DNA from: Mesorhizobium sp. WSM2240
GTDB taxonomy: Bacteria > Pseudomonadota > Alphaproteobacteria > Rhizobiales > Rhizobiaceae
NCBI RefSeq assembly: GCF_040438645.1
Contig: NZ_CP159253.1
Span: 2,604,001-2,668,000 of the forward strand
Direction: 5' to 3'
DNA: 64,000 bases
Shown here: piece after piece, positions 11,300 to 19,754 of the stretch
Layout of the letters: every line of letters begins with the position of its first letter
Numbering within the stretch: position 1 is the first letter of the stretch
The notes under the pieces: model-generated
The model's input: the letters and a program-made list of their open reading frames with translations, nothing else
The model's database searches: none
Told to the model about the DNA's origin: nothing
Made by a program: the position numbers and the translations under genes

Positions 11300-11509
11300 A
11301 TGAGCACCGGCACAGTTAAATGGTTCAACTCCACAAAAGCTTTCGGCTTTATTCAACCTGATGATGGCGGCCAGGATGTATTCGTCCACATCTCGGCTGT
11401 CGAGCGCGCTGGAATGCGCGATATCGCGGAAGGCCAGAAGCTCGGCTACGAGATGGTGCGCGACGCGAAGTCGGGCAAAATGTCGGCCGACCAGCTTACA
11501 ACCGCATAA
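11300..11509 (+). CDS. cspA: Cold-shock protein (CspA family)
   Basis: A 69-aa single cold-shock domain. RNP1 is KAFGFIQPDDG (canonical KGFGFI with Ala for Gly at the second position) and RNP2 is QDVFVHISAVE. These bind single-stranded RNA/DNA, and the protein acts as an RNA chaperone in the cytoplasm. Length is standard. It has its own strong promoter at 11122-11150, a long leader, and a terminator at 11572-11608, so it is expressed alone. It appears intact although both sides of the region are littered with pseudogenes. Confidence 0.95.
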   Translation: MSTGTVKWFNSTKAFGFIQPDDGGQDVFVHISAVERAGMRDIAEGQKLGYEMVRDAKSGKMSADQLTTA

Positions 11510-11571
11510 ATCGGGCATTCGCCTCACCGATGACCACGGATGTACTGGCATTGTCGAGAGGTGCATGTCAC

Positions 11572-11608
11572 AGGAAGGCCGGGCATTTGCCTGGCCTTCC
11601 TCTTTTTT
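11572..11608 (+). terminator. Rho-independent terminator after cspA
   Basis: AGGAAGGCC and GGCCTTCCT pair around a short GGGC/GCCT-flanked loop, followed by a CTCTTTTTT run. It lies 62 bases past the cspA stop and before the next start at 11625. Confidence 0.85.
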
Positions 11609-11624
11609 ACGGATTGTCATCAAC

Positions 11625-11840
11625 GTGACCGCGAATTCGAAGAAATCCCGTGACCAGGCCGAAACGTCTTTCAGCAAGACACAGACGCAATCTATGGCGC
11701 TTAACCGGATCATTTCGGAACACGACGCCGTCAGCCAGGCTCGCGAAGAAAAAACCGCGCGCCTGAGAGAACTGCGCCTTGAGAAGGAAGCAGAGGCGCT
11801 TGCCAAAGAGCCTGCTCCAAAACGCAAGGCAAAACGCTGA
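11625..11840 (+). CDS. Small charged helical protein next to cspA
   Basis: 71 aa from a GTG at 11625 (VTANSKKSRDQAETSFSKTQ). The protein is strongly helical and charged (SEHDAVSQAREEKTARLREL) and ends in a basic tail, APKRKAKR. Similar short proteins are commonly found beside cspA in rhizobia; their function is unknown. The frame continues upstream through the cspA region, but the terminator hairpin at 11572-11608 and the family-like start argue for the GTG. Confidence 0.65.
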   Translation: MTANSKKSRDQAETSFSKTQTQSMALNRIISEHDAVSQAREEKTARLRELRLEKEAEALAKEPAPKRKAKR

Positions 11841-11860
11841 TAGCGAGGCGGGCGGTTTTG

Positions 11861-12209
11861 ATGTCGATGGCCGCGGATTCCACCATCGCCGACGTCTTGC
11901 AGACGCTCGACAATCTGGTGGAATCGCATCCTCGAGAAACTGGAGCGCTGCCGGCGTGCCCATGGCGATGCCCAGGTGCGGATCGGCGTCCGCGGCCGGG
12001 TCGAATGCCCAAACTATCTGATCGAATATATAATTCACGATCCCAAGGCCGACCGGACGTCGGCCTATCCAGACGCCGCCTATAGCGGCAGCACGCATCG
12101 CGAACTCGCTCCCAGACACATCGAAGAGACCACAAACTGGTCGCCCGAGGAGATGAACATTACGGCCGTATCAGCGCTGATCGGCCGCCTCCGCAACCCG
12201 CGCGATTGA
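11861..12209 (+). pseudogene. Frameshifted hypothetical gene
   Basis: The first part, MSMAADSTIADVLQTLDNLV (ATG 11861), switches frame near 11925-11930. It then reads NRILEKLERCRRAHGDAQVR and GRVECPNYLIEYIIHDPKAD to a stop at 12209. Both halves look protein-like and the joint is one base out of phase. The family is not recognised. A sequencing error cannot be excluded, but neighbouring genes carry the same kind of damage. Confidence 0.4.
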
Positions 12210-12225
12210 TCGTTTGGACCAGATC

Positions 12226-12433
12226 ATGGCCATAAAGTTTGCCACGGATGACACCAAGGGACTCCCGCCATATCCGTATCCCCGGCCAAGACCGCCGTGG
12301 CAGCCGGCGTGGAATTGTCAGGCAGGGAAGGCTCGGTGGGCGCAACAGACGAAACTCCCACTTCTTCGGGAATCGGTGCGGACCTGTTCAGCGCCGAACC
12401 CGCGCCGCCACGCAAACGGCGTAAGAAGTAGCG
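12226..12433 (+). pseudogene. Short frameshifted fragment before YkgJ remnant
   Basis: An ATG at 12226 gives MAIKFATDDTKGLPPYPYP. The protein-like continuation SPAKTAVAAGVELSGREGSV ... EPAPPRKRRKK is in another frame and ends at the TAG at 12431-12433. It has no recognised domain. The basic tail suggests the C-terminus of a larger lost protein. Confidence 0.3.
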
Positions 12434-12436
12434 CCT

Positions 12437-12804
12437 TTCCCATGGCGGGATTTCTCCCGGGCCTGCTTTCTCGACGCCCTTCACCGAACCTCTCTCCAGC
12501 GAAAGCTTCGACTGCAATGCTTGCGGCGCGTGCTGCTCCCACTCGTCGGCATGGCCGCGGTTTTCCACCGAGGCCGATTCCCAACTTGACCGCATTCCCG
12601 CCGAGCAGGTTGCCCGCGACGAAAGCGGCATGCGCTGCGACGGCGCGCGCTGTTCGGCGCTTATCGGCAAGATCGGCAAATCGACGTCGTGTTCCATCTA
12701 TGAGATCCGCCCAGACGTCTGCCGCGGCCTGCGTTCCCGGCGGCGGCGACTGCCTTATCGCGCGCCTAAACTTCTTGAAGGCAAGGTCCGCCGTTGCCAC
12801 TTAA
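12437..12804 (+). pseudogene. YkgJ-family zinc/iron-chelating protein, frameshifted
   Basis: The CxxCxxxCC-type cluster FDCNACGACCSHSSAWPRFS and the downstream GMRCDGARCSALIGKIGKST ... IRPDVCRG identify a YkgJ-like metal-binding protein. After RPDVCR the frame must shift by one base (near 12722) to continue ACVPGGGDCLIARLNFLKA to a stop at 12804. No ATG, GTG or TTG start lies in the right frame after the stop at 12433. The gene lacks a start and has one frameshift. Cys spacing on both sides of the shift is family-like, so the damage is recent. Confidence 0.7.
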
Positions 12805-13026
12805 GGTTTAGCTACAAAACCCCTGCCTCTTCCGTCTGGACTGCGCGGTAAGCTCAGTCATCCCCGAAATCACAAAAAGAGCCCGCAAACCCTTTTGAAC
12901 TAGCGGGCCAGTTAGGCAGCAGCGACCGGCGCCGCGTGCCGGTTTTGAGGCTGTCCACGTCGACGCCGCCGAAAATCTGAATGAGATCGTCGAGGTAGTA
13001 GTTATGTACCTTTTTGCAGCAGGTGC

Positions 13027-13299
13027 ATGGCGCTTCGCGACTCCATCCTTGGCGGCTTCGCCCACGGCTCCGATCTCATCGATCTTGCGACCATCGACGC
13101 AAATACGCTTGTCGCCGGCAATCAGGCGTTTTCCTTCATCGGCAGCGCGGCGTTCTCCGGGGTGGCGGGCCAGCTTCGCTATACCAATTACAGCGGCAAC
13201 GTGATCATCGACGCCGATGTGAACGGCGACTCCGTGGCCGATATGTAGATCCTGGTCGCCGGCACGAGCTTTATGGCGGGGACGGACTTCATTGTGTAA
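13027..13299 (+). pseudogene. RTX tail copy 2 with nonsense mutation
   Basis: Reads HGSDLIDLATIDANTLVAGN, then AFSFIGSAAFSGVAGQLRYT, then DADVNGDSVADM followed by TAG at 13246-13248. Past the stop, in the same frame, it continues ILVAGTSFMAGTDFIV to TAA. Tail copy 1 at 9120-9182 has CAG (Gln) where this copy has TAG, so one C-to-T change made the stop. Upstream RTX repeats are absent. Confidence 0.75.
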
Positions 13300-13380
13300 T
13301 GGTGTCCAGCAACCTCAGGGCGGATATCGTGCGGCCCGAGCGGCGCATCGTCGTCGGCTTCCCCGACGACAGCCAGCGGA

Positions 13381-13416
13381 ACGACGTACATGACAGGGAC
13401 AGATTTCATCGTGTAG
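13381..13416 (+). repeat. RTX tail copy 3, terminal piece only
   Basis: ACG ACG TAC ATG ACA GGG then ACAGATTTCATCGTGTAG reads TTYMTGTDFIV-stop, the same end as tail copies 1, 2 and 4. Only about 11 codons remain. Confidence 0.6.
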
Positions 13417-13429
13417 TCTCGCTCCGGGC

Positions 13430-14238
13430 GTGATCGAGACAGCGACTTCGGGAAGTTCGTCTGAAGCAAGCGATATTTCGGCTCATGCCCCTGCAAATGA
13501 CGAAACGGGAGGACATCGTCATGGCTTCAGTCACACCGGCAATCTGGAGTCGCTCGGTCGCTTGAACACGAGCGACATCACCCTTGACGGCAATGGACAA
13601 TACAGCGCCGAGGTGATCGCACTGGCGGGCGGCGGCTTCGTCGTCGCCTGGGAAGATCATACGAACACGCATTCGTTTGGCCTCGGGCCGAATGACATCG
13701 CTGGCCAGCGCTTCGACTCGATTGGAGATGCGGCCGGCACGGAGTTCCACGTTAGCGTGAACTACGCTGACCTGAACCAGCAATCGGTTGCACTTGCACG
13801 CCACGTCGGATGGAGGCTTCATCGCTGCGTATCAGAGCGAGGATGCGGCGGTTCTGAATGACGGCGAGAACATTGACGTATCGATCTTCGACCCTAGCGG
13901 CTCCTACACGCCGGCAAGGTTTCACGCCCGTCGCCACGGTGAACGATACCGCGCCTTCGATCGCCACCTTCGCCGGTGGCTACATTCTGGCCTACGAGAC
14001 CGATGCGTCGGGAACCCGGGACATCGGCTATCACATCGTGACGTCGCCCTTTTCCTTTCCCGACCAGCCCCCTCCCATCATCAGCATTGGTGCAATCGAG
14101 GGCGACCAGATCGATCCGCAGATCGTGATCATTGCGGATCACGCGACCCATCCCGTCTTCGCGATCGTGTTCCAGGACGGGTCAAGCGGCGCGATCGCCG
14201 GCACCACCTTCATGTCGGGGACAGATTTCATTCTCTGA
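13430..14238 (+). pseudogene. Decayed exported repeat protein ending in RTX tail copy 4
   Basis: The first frame (13430-13800) carries an exoprotein repeat: EVIALAGGGFVVAWEDHTNT and GQRFDSIGDAAGTEFHVSV. A shift near 13795 leads to ATSDGGFIAAYQSEDAAVLN. A second near 13900 leads to PVATVNDTAPSIATFAGGYI and the end GTTFMSGTDFIL, stopping at 14238. The 'GGFVVAW..GQRFD..G' units are typical of large calcium-binding exoproteins. The bases following this stop (GAGCCTGTGCCGG) are the same as those after tail copy 1 at 9182, so the repeat extends past the coding end. Confidence 0.65.
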
Positions 14239-14377
14239 GCCTGTGCCGGCAGTTCGCCCGGAGGCGTGTTCGATCATGTTTCCAAAGATATCGGGCTGTC
14301 CGAAATTCTTGCCTGCGCTGGTGACCTGACGAGATAATCGGGTCATCGCGCCAGCGCCGGTAGCGCCAAAGAAGCGG

Positions 14378-16333
14378 TCAAAACGTCAGGCCAGTGCCGA
14401 AGACCTCGATTGCGTAGAAGTAAAGTTCGGCGTCGAGCGCTCTCTTGATATTGGCGGCTTGGCGAAATCCGTGTTGCTCGCCGGAAAACAGGAGGTAGCC
14501 GACCGGCGTGCCACGGCTACGCAGCGCATCAACCATTGCTTCAGTCTGGTTCGGCGGCACGACGGCGTCCTCGTCGCCCTGAAAGAAGATCACGGGTTTT
14601 GATAGCCGCTCGGCATGAAACAGCGGCGAGCGCTCGCGGTAGAGCTCCTCTTCCTCGGGATAGGTTCCGATCAGCCAGTCCATGTAGCGCGATTCGAACT
14701 TGTGCGTGTCGCGCGCCAGCGCCGCCGCGTCGCTGACGCCGTAATGGCTCGCTCCTCCCTGGAAGAAATCGCGAAACGCAAGAGCAGCGAGCGTGGTGTA
14801 GCCGCCGGCGCTGCCGCCTGTGATCACAATGCGCTTCGGATCGACGAGCCCCCGCTCGATCAGGAATTTTGCTCCGTTTATGCAATCGTCGACATCGACG
14901 ACGCCCCAATTGCGGTGCAGGCGGTCGCGGTAGGCGCGGCCAAAACCGGTGCTCCCGCCATAGTTCACGTCCAGCACCGCGATGCCGCGGCTGGTCCAAT
15001 AGTGGGTGCCGAGATTGAGCGTGCTCGACGCGGCTGACGTTGGGCCACCGTGAACTTTGACGAGAAGCGGCGGCTTTTCGCCTGCCGGACCTGCATGATC
15101 GGGATTGTGTGGGCCATAATAAAGGCCGAACGCGGTATTCCCGCCGGTAGTGGGAAATTCCACAGCCTCGACCGAAGCGAGATGGCCGGCGATGCCCAGA
15201 TCCGGCTGGTCGAGAAGATCGGTCGCTTTCTTGAGAATCCGGGGCTGGCCAGTTCCCAGGTCGAACTCGACCACGCTCGCGGGAAGAGACGGGGCTCCGG
15301 CAATGGCCACGACCCGCTCGCGGTCGGCCCGAACGGAGGCGAATTGCGTGAAGGGCGTTTCGATCTTCAGCAATCTATCCGTCGCAAGATCGACCACCCC
15401 AAGCTTCCAGAGCCCCGCTTCCGAATAGGTGCAGACGATCCTGTCGGGGCCGGCAAACGCATAGGTGGACATGCCGAAAACCCATTGCGGCGCCCCGAAC
15501 TCGGCCGCCATCGGCAGGATCGGCCGCGACGCGCGCGTCGCAAGCTCGAAGCGGTAGAGGTTCCACCAGTCGGAGCGGTCGGACACGAAGATGATGGCCT
15601 TGCCGTCGGGCGACCACTCGGGTTGAAAGATCGATTCGTCCGGACCGCCTGCGACGACCTCCGGCTCGCCGGCGATAGCGCCGGCATCGTCCAGTTCGGC
15701 GAGATAGAGAGTGGTGCCGTTCCACGGCATGTTGGGATGGTCCCAGGCCAGCCAGATGAGCCGGCGCCCATCCGGAGAAAGCCGTGGCGACGAAAAGAAG
15801 TCATGCCCGCCAACGAGAATGATTCCGGGCTCCGCGCCCCTGCCCGCGAGGTCCACGGCGACGATCGCATTGACCGGCTCGCCGCCGGCCGTGTGATCCT
15901 CGCGCACGCCGATCCAGCGGTTGCGGCCCCGGTCGATGACGCCGTCGGCAAACCGCCAGCCACCCAACTGTCTGGAGGGTTCGGGCGTCAGGGGCTGGGG
16001 TTCGAGACCTTCAAGTCGGTACAGCCGGCCATCGGCAAAGTTGGAGAAGTACAGAATTCCGTCATCCACTAGCCAGGCGCCGCCGCCATATTCGTGAACC
16101 CGCGTGCGGACGTTGAAAGGCGCGGGCGCAACGTCGACATCGTCTCCGCCCCCAACGCCGGCGCGCACCACGACGGAGCGGCCGCGCTCCTGCGGTCGTC
16201 CTTCCAGCCAATAGATCGTATCGTTGTCGAGACGAACTTCCGAGAGCCCTATAGCCTGCGCGACAATGAGATCGGAGGTGATCGGCGATTTCCAGGCGCC
16301 GTAAGACGCCGTCTTCGGTGCTGTGGTCGGCAT
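14378..16333 (-). CDS. S9 family prolyl oligopeptidase-like peptidase
   Basis: 651 aa. The N-terminal two thirds (to about 390) form a WD40-like beta-propeller (SPDGRRLIWLAWDHPNMPWN, WSPDGKAIIFVSDRSDWWNL). The C-terminal alpha/beta hydrolase domain has an oxyanion HGGPTSAA, nucleophile Ser in GGSAGGYTT, Asp in QGDEDAVVPP and His in GEQHGF. This is a dipeptidyl/acylaminoacyl peptidase type, without a signal peptide, so cytoplasmic. It lies 75 bases downstream of fhcC on the same strand and may be read through from the fhc operon, but nothing links it to C1 metabolism. Normal length, intact triad. Confidence 0.93.
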   Translation of the reverse strand: MPTTAPKTASYGAWKSPITSDLIVAQAIGLSEVRLDNDTIYWLEGRPQERGRSVVVRAGVGGGDDVDVAPAPFNVRTRVHEYGGGAWLVDDGILYFSNFADGRLYRLEGLEPQPLTPEPSRQLGGWRFADGVIDRGRNRWIGVREDHTAGGEPVNAIVAVDLAGRGAEPGIILVGGHDFFSSPRLSPDGRRLIWLAWDHPNMPWNGTTLYLAELDDAGAIAGEPEVVAGGPDESIFQPEWSPDGKAIIFVSDRSDWWNLYRFELATRASRPILPMAAEFGAPQWVFGMSTYAFAGPDRIVCTYSEAGLWKLGVVDLATDRLLKIETPFTQFASVRADRERVVAIAGAPSLPASVVEFDLGTGQPRILKKATDLLDQPDLGIAGHLASVEAVEFPTTGGNTAFGLYYGPHNPDHAGPAGEKPPLLVKVHGGPTSAASSTLNLGTHYWTSRGIAVLDVNYGGSTGFGRAYRDRLHRNWGVVDVDDCINGAKFLIERGLVDPKRIVITGGSAGGYTTLAALAFRDFFQGGASHYGVSDAAALARDTHKFESRYMDWLIGTYPEEEELYRERSPLFHAERLSKPVIFFQGDEDAVVPPNQTEAMVDALRSRGTPVGYLLFSGEQHGFRQAANIKRALDAELYFYAIEVFGTGLTF

Positions 16334-16408
16334 GGCTGGTCATCCTTTGTCGATGCTGCCATGTTTTACGTCCGGACGCCGGGGCGATCCAGAGCGCGCA
16401 TTACACAA

Positions 16409-17230
16409 TCAGCTGCCGGACCAAATCGGGAAAAGGACCTCCCCCATTCCAAGGACGGCATTGTCGCCGCTATATTTGCGCGGCGCGTTGCCGAGCAGCG
16501 GCAGCCCCAAAATTCCTTCCGCGATGAGATAGCGGTCGAAAAGTGCGGCGAAGGCGCTTTCAGGCGCGCCGCATTCGACGAAGCTGGGAGACAGATTTTC
16601 AGGTGCGCGGTCGAGAAAGATCGAGCCGCGACGCATCAGATAGCCGGGCATCGCTCCGGTCCCGCCGGCAATCACCAGGCTGCCGGCGATCATGCGGCTG
16701 CCGGCGTGGTCGCCCGAACCTCCGAGGACGGCGATGAGGCCGCGCCGCATGCGGTCGCCGGCAAACGCGCCGGCCCTGCCCCGCACGATCAGCATGCCGC
16801 CATTCATGGCTGCGAGTTCGCCAGCCAACGGTCCGCCAAGGCGGTCGCCGGCGTCGCCCATGATCTCCAGCCTTCCGCCGCGCATTCCGGACCCGGCATG
16901 CGGACCCGCACTGCCTTCGACCAGCAGTCGCCCGCCGCGCATGCTGCGGCCTGCCTGGGAGCCTACATCGCCCGCTACGCGCACCGAGCCGTCGGTCAGT
17001 TCCGCCGCCACCCGGTCGAAACGGTTGGAGCCGCCGTCGAACACGATGTTCTGCACGTCGTCGCCCGAGACGCGGAATATGTCGCCGACCGTCGACGCGC
17101 TCTTCGACATGCCCAGCCGGATTTTTTCGACGTCTCGCCTGCCCATCCCGGCGAGCTTCTCCGGCGTCAGCGGCGACAGGTCTAACCGCTCGGGAGGATT
17201 GGCAATAAGAGTGAAGGTCATCGCCGTCAC
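16409..17230 (-). CDS. fhcC: Formyltransferase/hydrolase complex subunit C
   Basis: 273 aa, related to formylmethanofuran dehydrogenase subunit C and the C-terminal domain of glutamate synthase. It is a right-handed beta-helix built of repeated G-rich turns (SMRGGRLLVEGSAGPHAGSG, MRGGRLEIMGDAGDRLGGPL). In methylotrophs Fhc transfers formyl from formyl-H4MPT to methylofuran and hydrolyses it to formate. Its start overlaps the fhcD stop by four bases (17227-17230). It is last of fhcB-A-D-C, the usual bacterial order. Confidence 0.95.
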   Translation of the reverse strand: MTAMTFTLIANPPERLDLSPLTPEKLAGMGRRDVEKIRLGMSKSASTVGDIFRVSGDDVQNIVFDGGSNRFDRVAAELTDGSVRVAGDVGSQAGRSMRGGRLLVEGSAGPHAGSGMRGGRLEIMGDAGDRLGGPLAGELAAMNGGMLIVRGRAGAFAGDRMRRGLIAVLGGSGDHAGSRMIAGSLVIAGGTGAMPGYLMRRGSIFLDRAPENLSPSFVECGAPESAFAALFDRYLIAEGILGLPLLGNAPRKYSGDNAVLGMGEVLFPIWSGS

Positions 17231-18135
17231 GGGATCATGTCCTTCAGCGAGTAGATGAACTTGCCGAGCTTGCCGCCGTAATTTCCCGCCCCGATGCGGA
17301 CCGCGCCCTTTTCCGGCCCGAGATCCGTCACGGCCTTGATGCCAGCCTTCATGGCGGCAGCCACGGCCTCGTTGGTCTCGCCGTCGATGACGATTTCGAG
17401 AACGGCGTTGATATCCGGTCCGAGCGCGCTGGCGACGGCTCCGCGCAAGGTCGGGGCGTAGGCTTCGTTGGCCGACGCCACCATACCCTTGTACTTGCCG
17501 CCGATCTTGGAACCCGAGCGGGCGATGCCGCCCGGAAACGGCACGATGGCGCCGGGAACGCTATGAATAGCCTCCACCGCGGCCTCCGCGGCGGCAAGCG
17601 CATTTCCGCTGCTCTGCGCCATGACGAAGAAATTGCCACCGCCGACGGCCTCCTTGGTCAGTCCGGTGGTGGCCTCGCAGAGGAATTCGCCGTCCATGAC
17701 CGGGATTCGCCAGAAATGCCGTCCGCCGACTTTCTTGGAGATCTGCCAGCCATCGCCGAAATAGCGCAAGGCCGAGCCGAGTTTTAGGTCGGCGCTGCCT
17801 TTCAACCCGGCGAAACAAGCGCTGCCGGGCGAGGTCAGCACGCATTGGCCGACGCGGTTCAGCAATTGCTTCTGCAACTCGTCTGTGCTCACGGCAAAAA
17901 GCATTACGCGGCAGCCGGGCCGCCCGTCCGGCGTTTCCGATTCCGGCAATTCGACATCGATCGCCGCCTCGCAGCCGCAGGCGATCACCGACGTGGCGAA
18001 GCCGGACATCGTGATAGCGGCCTGCCGCGCCCATTTCCGGTTCGGCCCGGTGATCACAATCGCAGTCGCGCGCATGCCGAAGGCTTCCGCGAAGGTGTCG
18101 TCGATTGCTATTCCGTTGACACTCAGCTCCGGCAT
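17227..18135 (-). CDS. fhcD: Formylmethanofuran:H4MPT formyltransferase subunit
   Basis: 302 aa, the bacterial counterpart of archaeal Ftr. It moves the formyl group between H4MPT and methylofuran. The opening SVNGIAIDDTFAEAFGMRAT and the internal GGRHFWRIPVMDGEFLCEAT match this family, as does the end GAGNYGGKLGKFIYSL. Length equals the family norm. It overlaps fhcA by 13 bases and fhcC by 4, showing a tightly coupled operon. It acts in the cytoplasm inside the Fhc complex. Confidence 0.96.
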   Translation of the reverse strand: MPELSVNGIAIDDTFAEAFGMRATAIVITGPNRKWARQAAITMSGFATSVIACGCEAAIDVELPESETPDGRPGCRVMLFAVSTDELQKQLLNRVGQCVLTSPGSACFAGLKGSADLKLGSALRYFGDGWQISKKVGGRHFWRIPVMDGEFLCEATTGLTKEAVGGGNFFVMAQSSGNALAAAEAAVEAIHSVPGAIVPFPGGIARSGSKIGGKYKGMVASANEAYAPTLRGAVASALGPDINAVLEIVIDGETNEAVAAAMKAGIKAVTDLGPEKGAVRIGAGNYGGKLGKFIYSLKDMIP

Positions 18136-19754
18136 GCGACCTCGCCGAATGGCTGTTCGCGGGCGATGGCGGAATCGGGGAATGTGAACCAGTCGAGCGA
18201 GAGGCCGTAACGCCGTTCGTGATATTCGCGCAGCCGGCGCACCATGGCCTTGTCCGACGGCGGGTTGAGCCTAAGCGCCCTGCCCCACCGGTAATGGGTA
18301 ATCTCGCCGTCCTTGACGACGAGGTCGCCATTCTTGAAGACAAACGCCGCGGCGCCGAACATATTGGCGATATCCCTGCCTTTCCGGTAGATCGCGATAT
18401 CGGCCAGCGCGCCCGGCCCGAGATGGCCGCGGTCGTCCAGCCCGAGCAGCTTTGCCGGAGCGGCGCGCGTCATGATGGCGATTTCCTCGAGCGTGTATTC
18501 GCGGGAGATGGAGGACAGGGTCGAGAGCGCCATCGCGCTCTTTGAGACGGTCGAAGCCTTCTCGTTGCGGGCATCGCGGCTCATCAGCAGCTCGAATAAC
18601 TCGGGATAGGCGGTGAACGGCGCGCCATTGGGATGATCTGTCGTGAAGAATACCCGCCACGGGTCGTCGATCAGCAGGAAAAGCTCGAGCCCGATCGCCC
18701 ATTGCATCGTGCCGTAGAAATCCTCGCGATAGCGGTACGGCACGATGCCGCCGCCATTGCCGTCGCCGTCGTGGATGACCGTCTTTTTCGGGCTGGCGCT
18801 GCCGCGCGCCGAAAACTGCCGCATGACATCGGAGGAAATGGTTACCGTCTGGCCGAACATGACCTGGCCGATGTCGATGGTGACCTCCGGCGTGCCGTTC
18901 ACCAATTCCGCGAGGCGGGCCGCCGCGGACGAGAATTTGCGCTTTCCCTCCGTGCCATAGCCGTAGAACTGAAGATGGGCGAGATGCAGCGGCACGCCTT
19001 CCGAGGCCGCAATAGTGGCCGCCGCAGTATCGGCCGCGCCCGGCGCGCCGAGATTGTTGCAATGGACATGCAGCGGATGCGGAATGCCGAGTCGGTCCAC
19101 CGCTGCCTGGAGCGTCTTCACGATCCTGCGCGAACTGACGCCGTATGAGGGCACAACATCGTCGAGCGAGAAGGTGCGGACATTCTCCTTGAAGGCCGCC
19201 ACGGCGCCGGCATTGATGACCTTGACGCCCAGCGCCCGCGTCGAGCCGACCGTCCAGGCGACGTAGTCCTCGATCATCTGCTGGGAGGCGTCGTCGCGGA
19301 TCATCGACAGGAGGAAGTCGTCATTGCCGAGAATGGCCAGCGTCGCCTTGTCGATGATCGGGATGTCGGCGAGTTCGAGATGCGTATGCAGCGCGGCTCC
19401 GGGCGACATGGCAGGCTCGACCACTGTGGTGAAGCCCATCTTGGCGTAGAGGCAGCCGGTCTCGAAGGTCGACCAGCCGGCATTGGAGAGCGGCGTCGCA
19501 GCCGGCCTAGCCATGTGGGCGGCGTGCTGCTCGGGCAGGAGCAGCCGCGCCGTGTTCACGTTGCCGCCGCCTATATGGGAATGGATGTCGATCGCGCCGG
19601 CCATGATAATGCAGCCTGAGGCGTCGATGGTCTGGTCGGCATTGCCGCCGGCCGGCGGTTCGACGATCTGCTCGTCCCTGATCCAGAGGTCGCCCTTGCC
19701 GAGACGGCCGTTGACCGGATCGATAATTTCGCCCCCGGCGATTTTCGTCAGCAT
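18123..19754 (-). CDS. fhcA: Formyltransferase/hydrolase complex subunit A (amidohydrolase)
   Basis: 543 aa, amidohydrolase fold, related to FwdA/FmdA. The metal-binding HxH is seen in AGAIDIHSHIGGGNVN (about residue 60). A further conserved His lies in PHPLHVHCNNLG and an HLAHLQFYG stretch follows. The C-terminal LGLDDRGHLGPGALADIAIY is typical of the superfamily. It is the hydrolytic subunit that releases formate from formylmethylofuran. It overlaps fhcB by seven bases and fhcD by 13. Confidence 0.96.
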   Translation of the reverse strand: MLTKIAGGEIIDPVNGRLGKGDLWIRDEQIVEPPAGGNADQTIDASGCIIMAGAIDIHSHIGGGNVNTARLLLPEQHAAHMARPAATPLSNAGWSTFETGCLYAKMGFTTVVEPAMSPGAALHTHLELADIPIIDKATLAILGNDDFLLSMIRDDASQQMIEDYVAWTVGSTRALGVKVINAGAVAAFKENVRTFSLDDVVPSYGVSSRRIVKTLQAAVDRLGIPHPLHVHCNNLGAPGAADTAAATIAASEGVPLHLAHLQFYGYGTEGKRKFSSAAARLAELVNGTPEVTIDIGQVMFGQTVTISSDVMRQFSARGSASPKKTVIHDGDGNGGGIVPYRYREDFYGTMQWAIGLELFLLIDDPWRVFFTTDHPNGAPFTAYPELFELLMSRDARNEKASTVSKSAMALSTLSSISREYTLEEIAIMTRAAPAKLLGLDDRGHLGPGALADIAIYRKGRDIANMFGAAAFVFKNGDLVVKDGEITHYRWGRALRLNPPSDKAMVRRLREYHERRYGLSLDWFTFPDSAIAREQPFGEVACRS

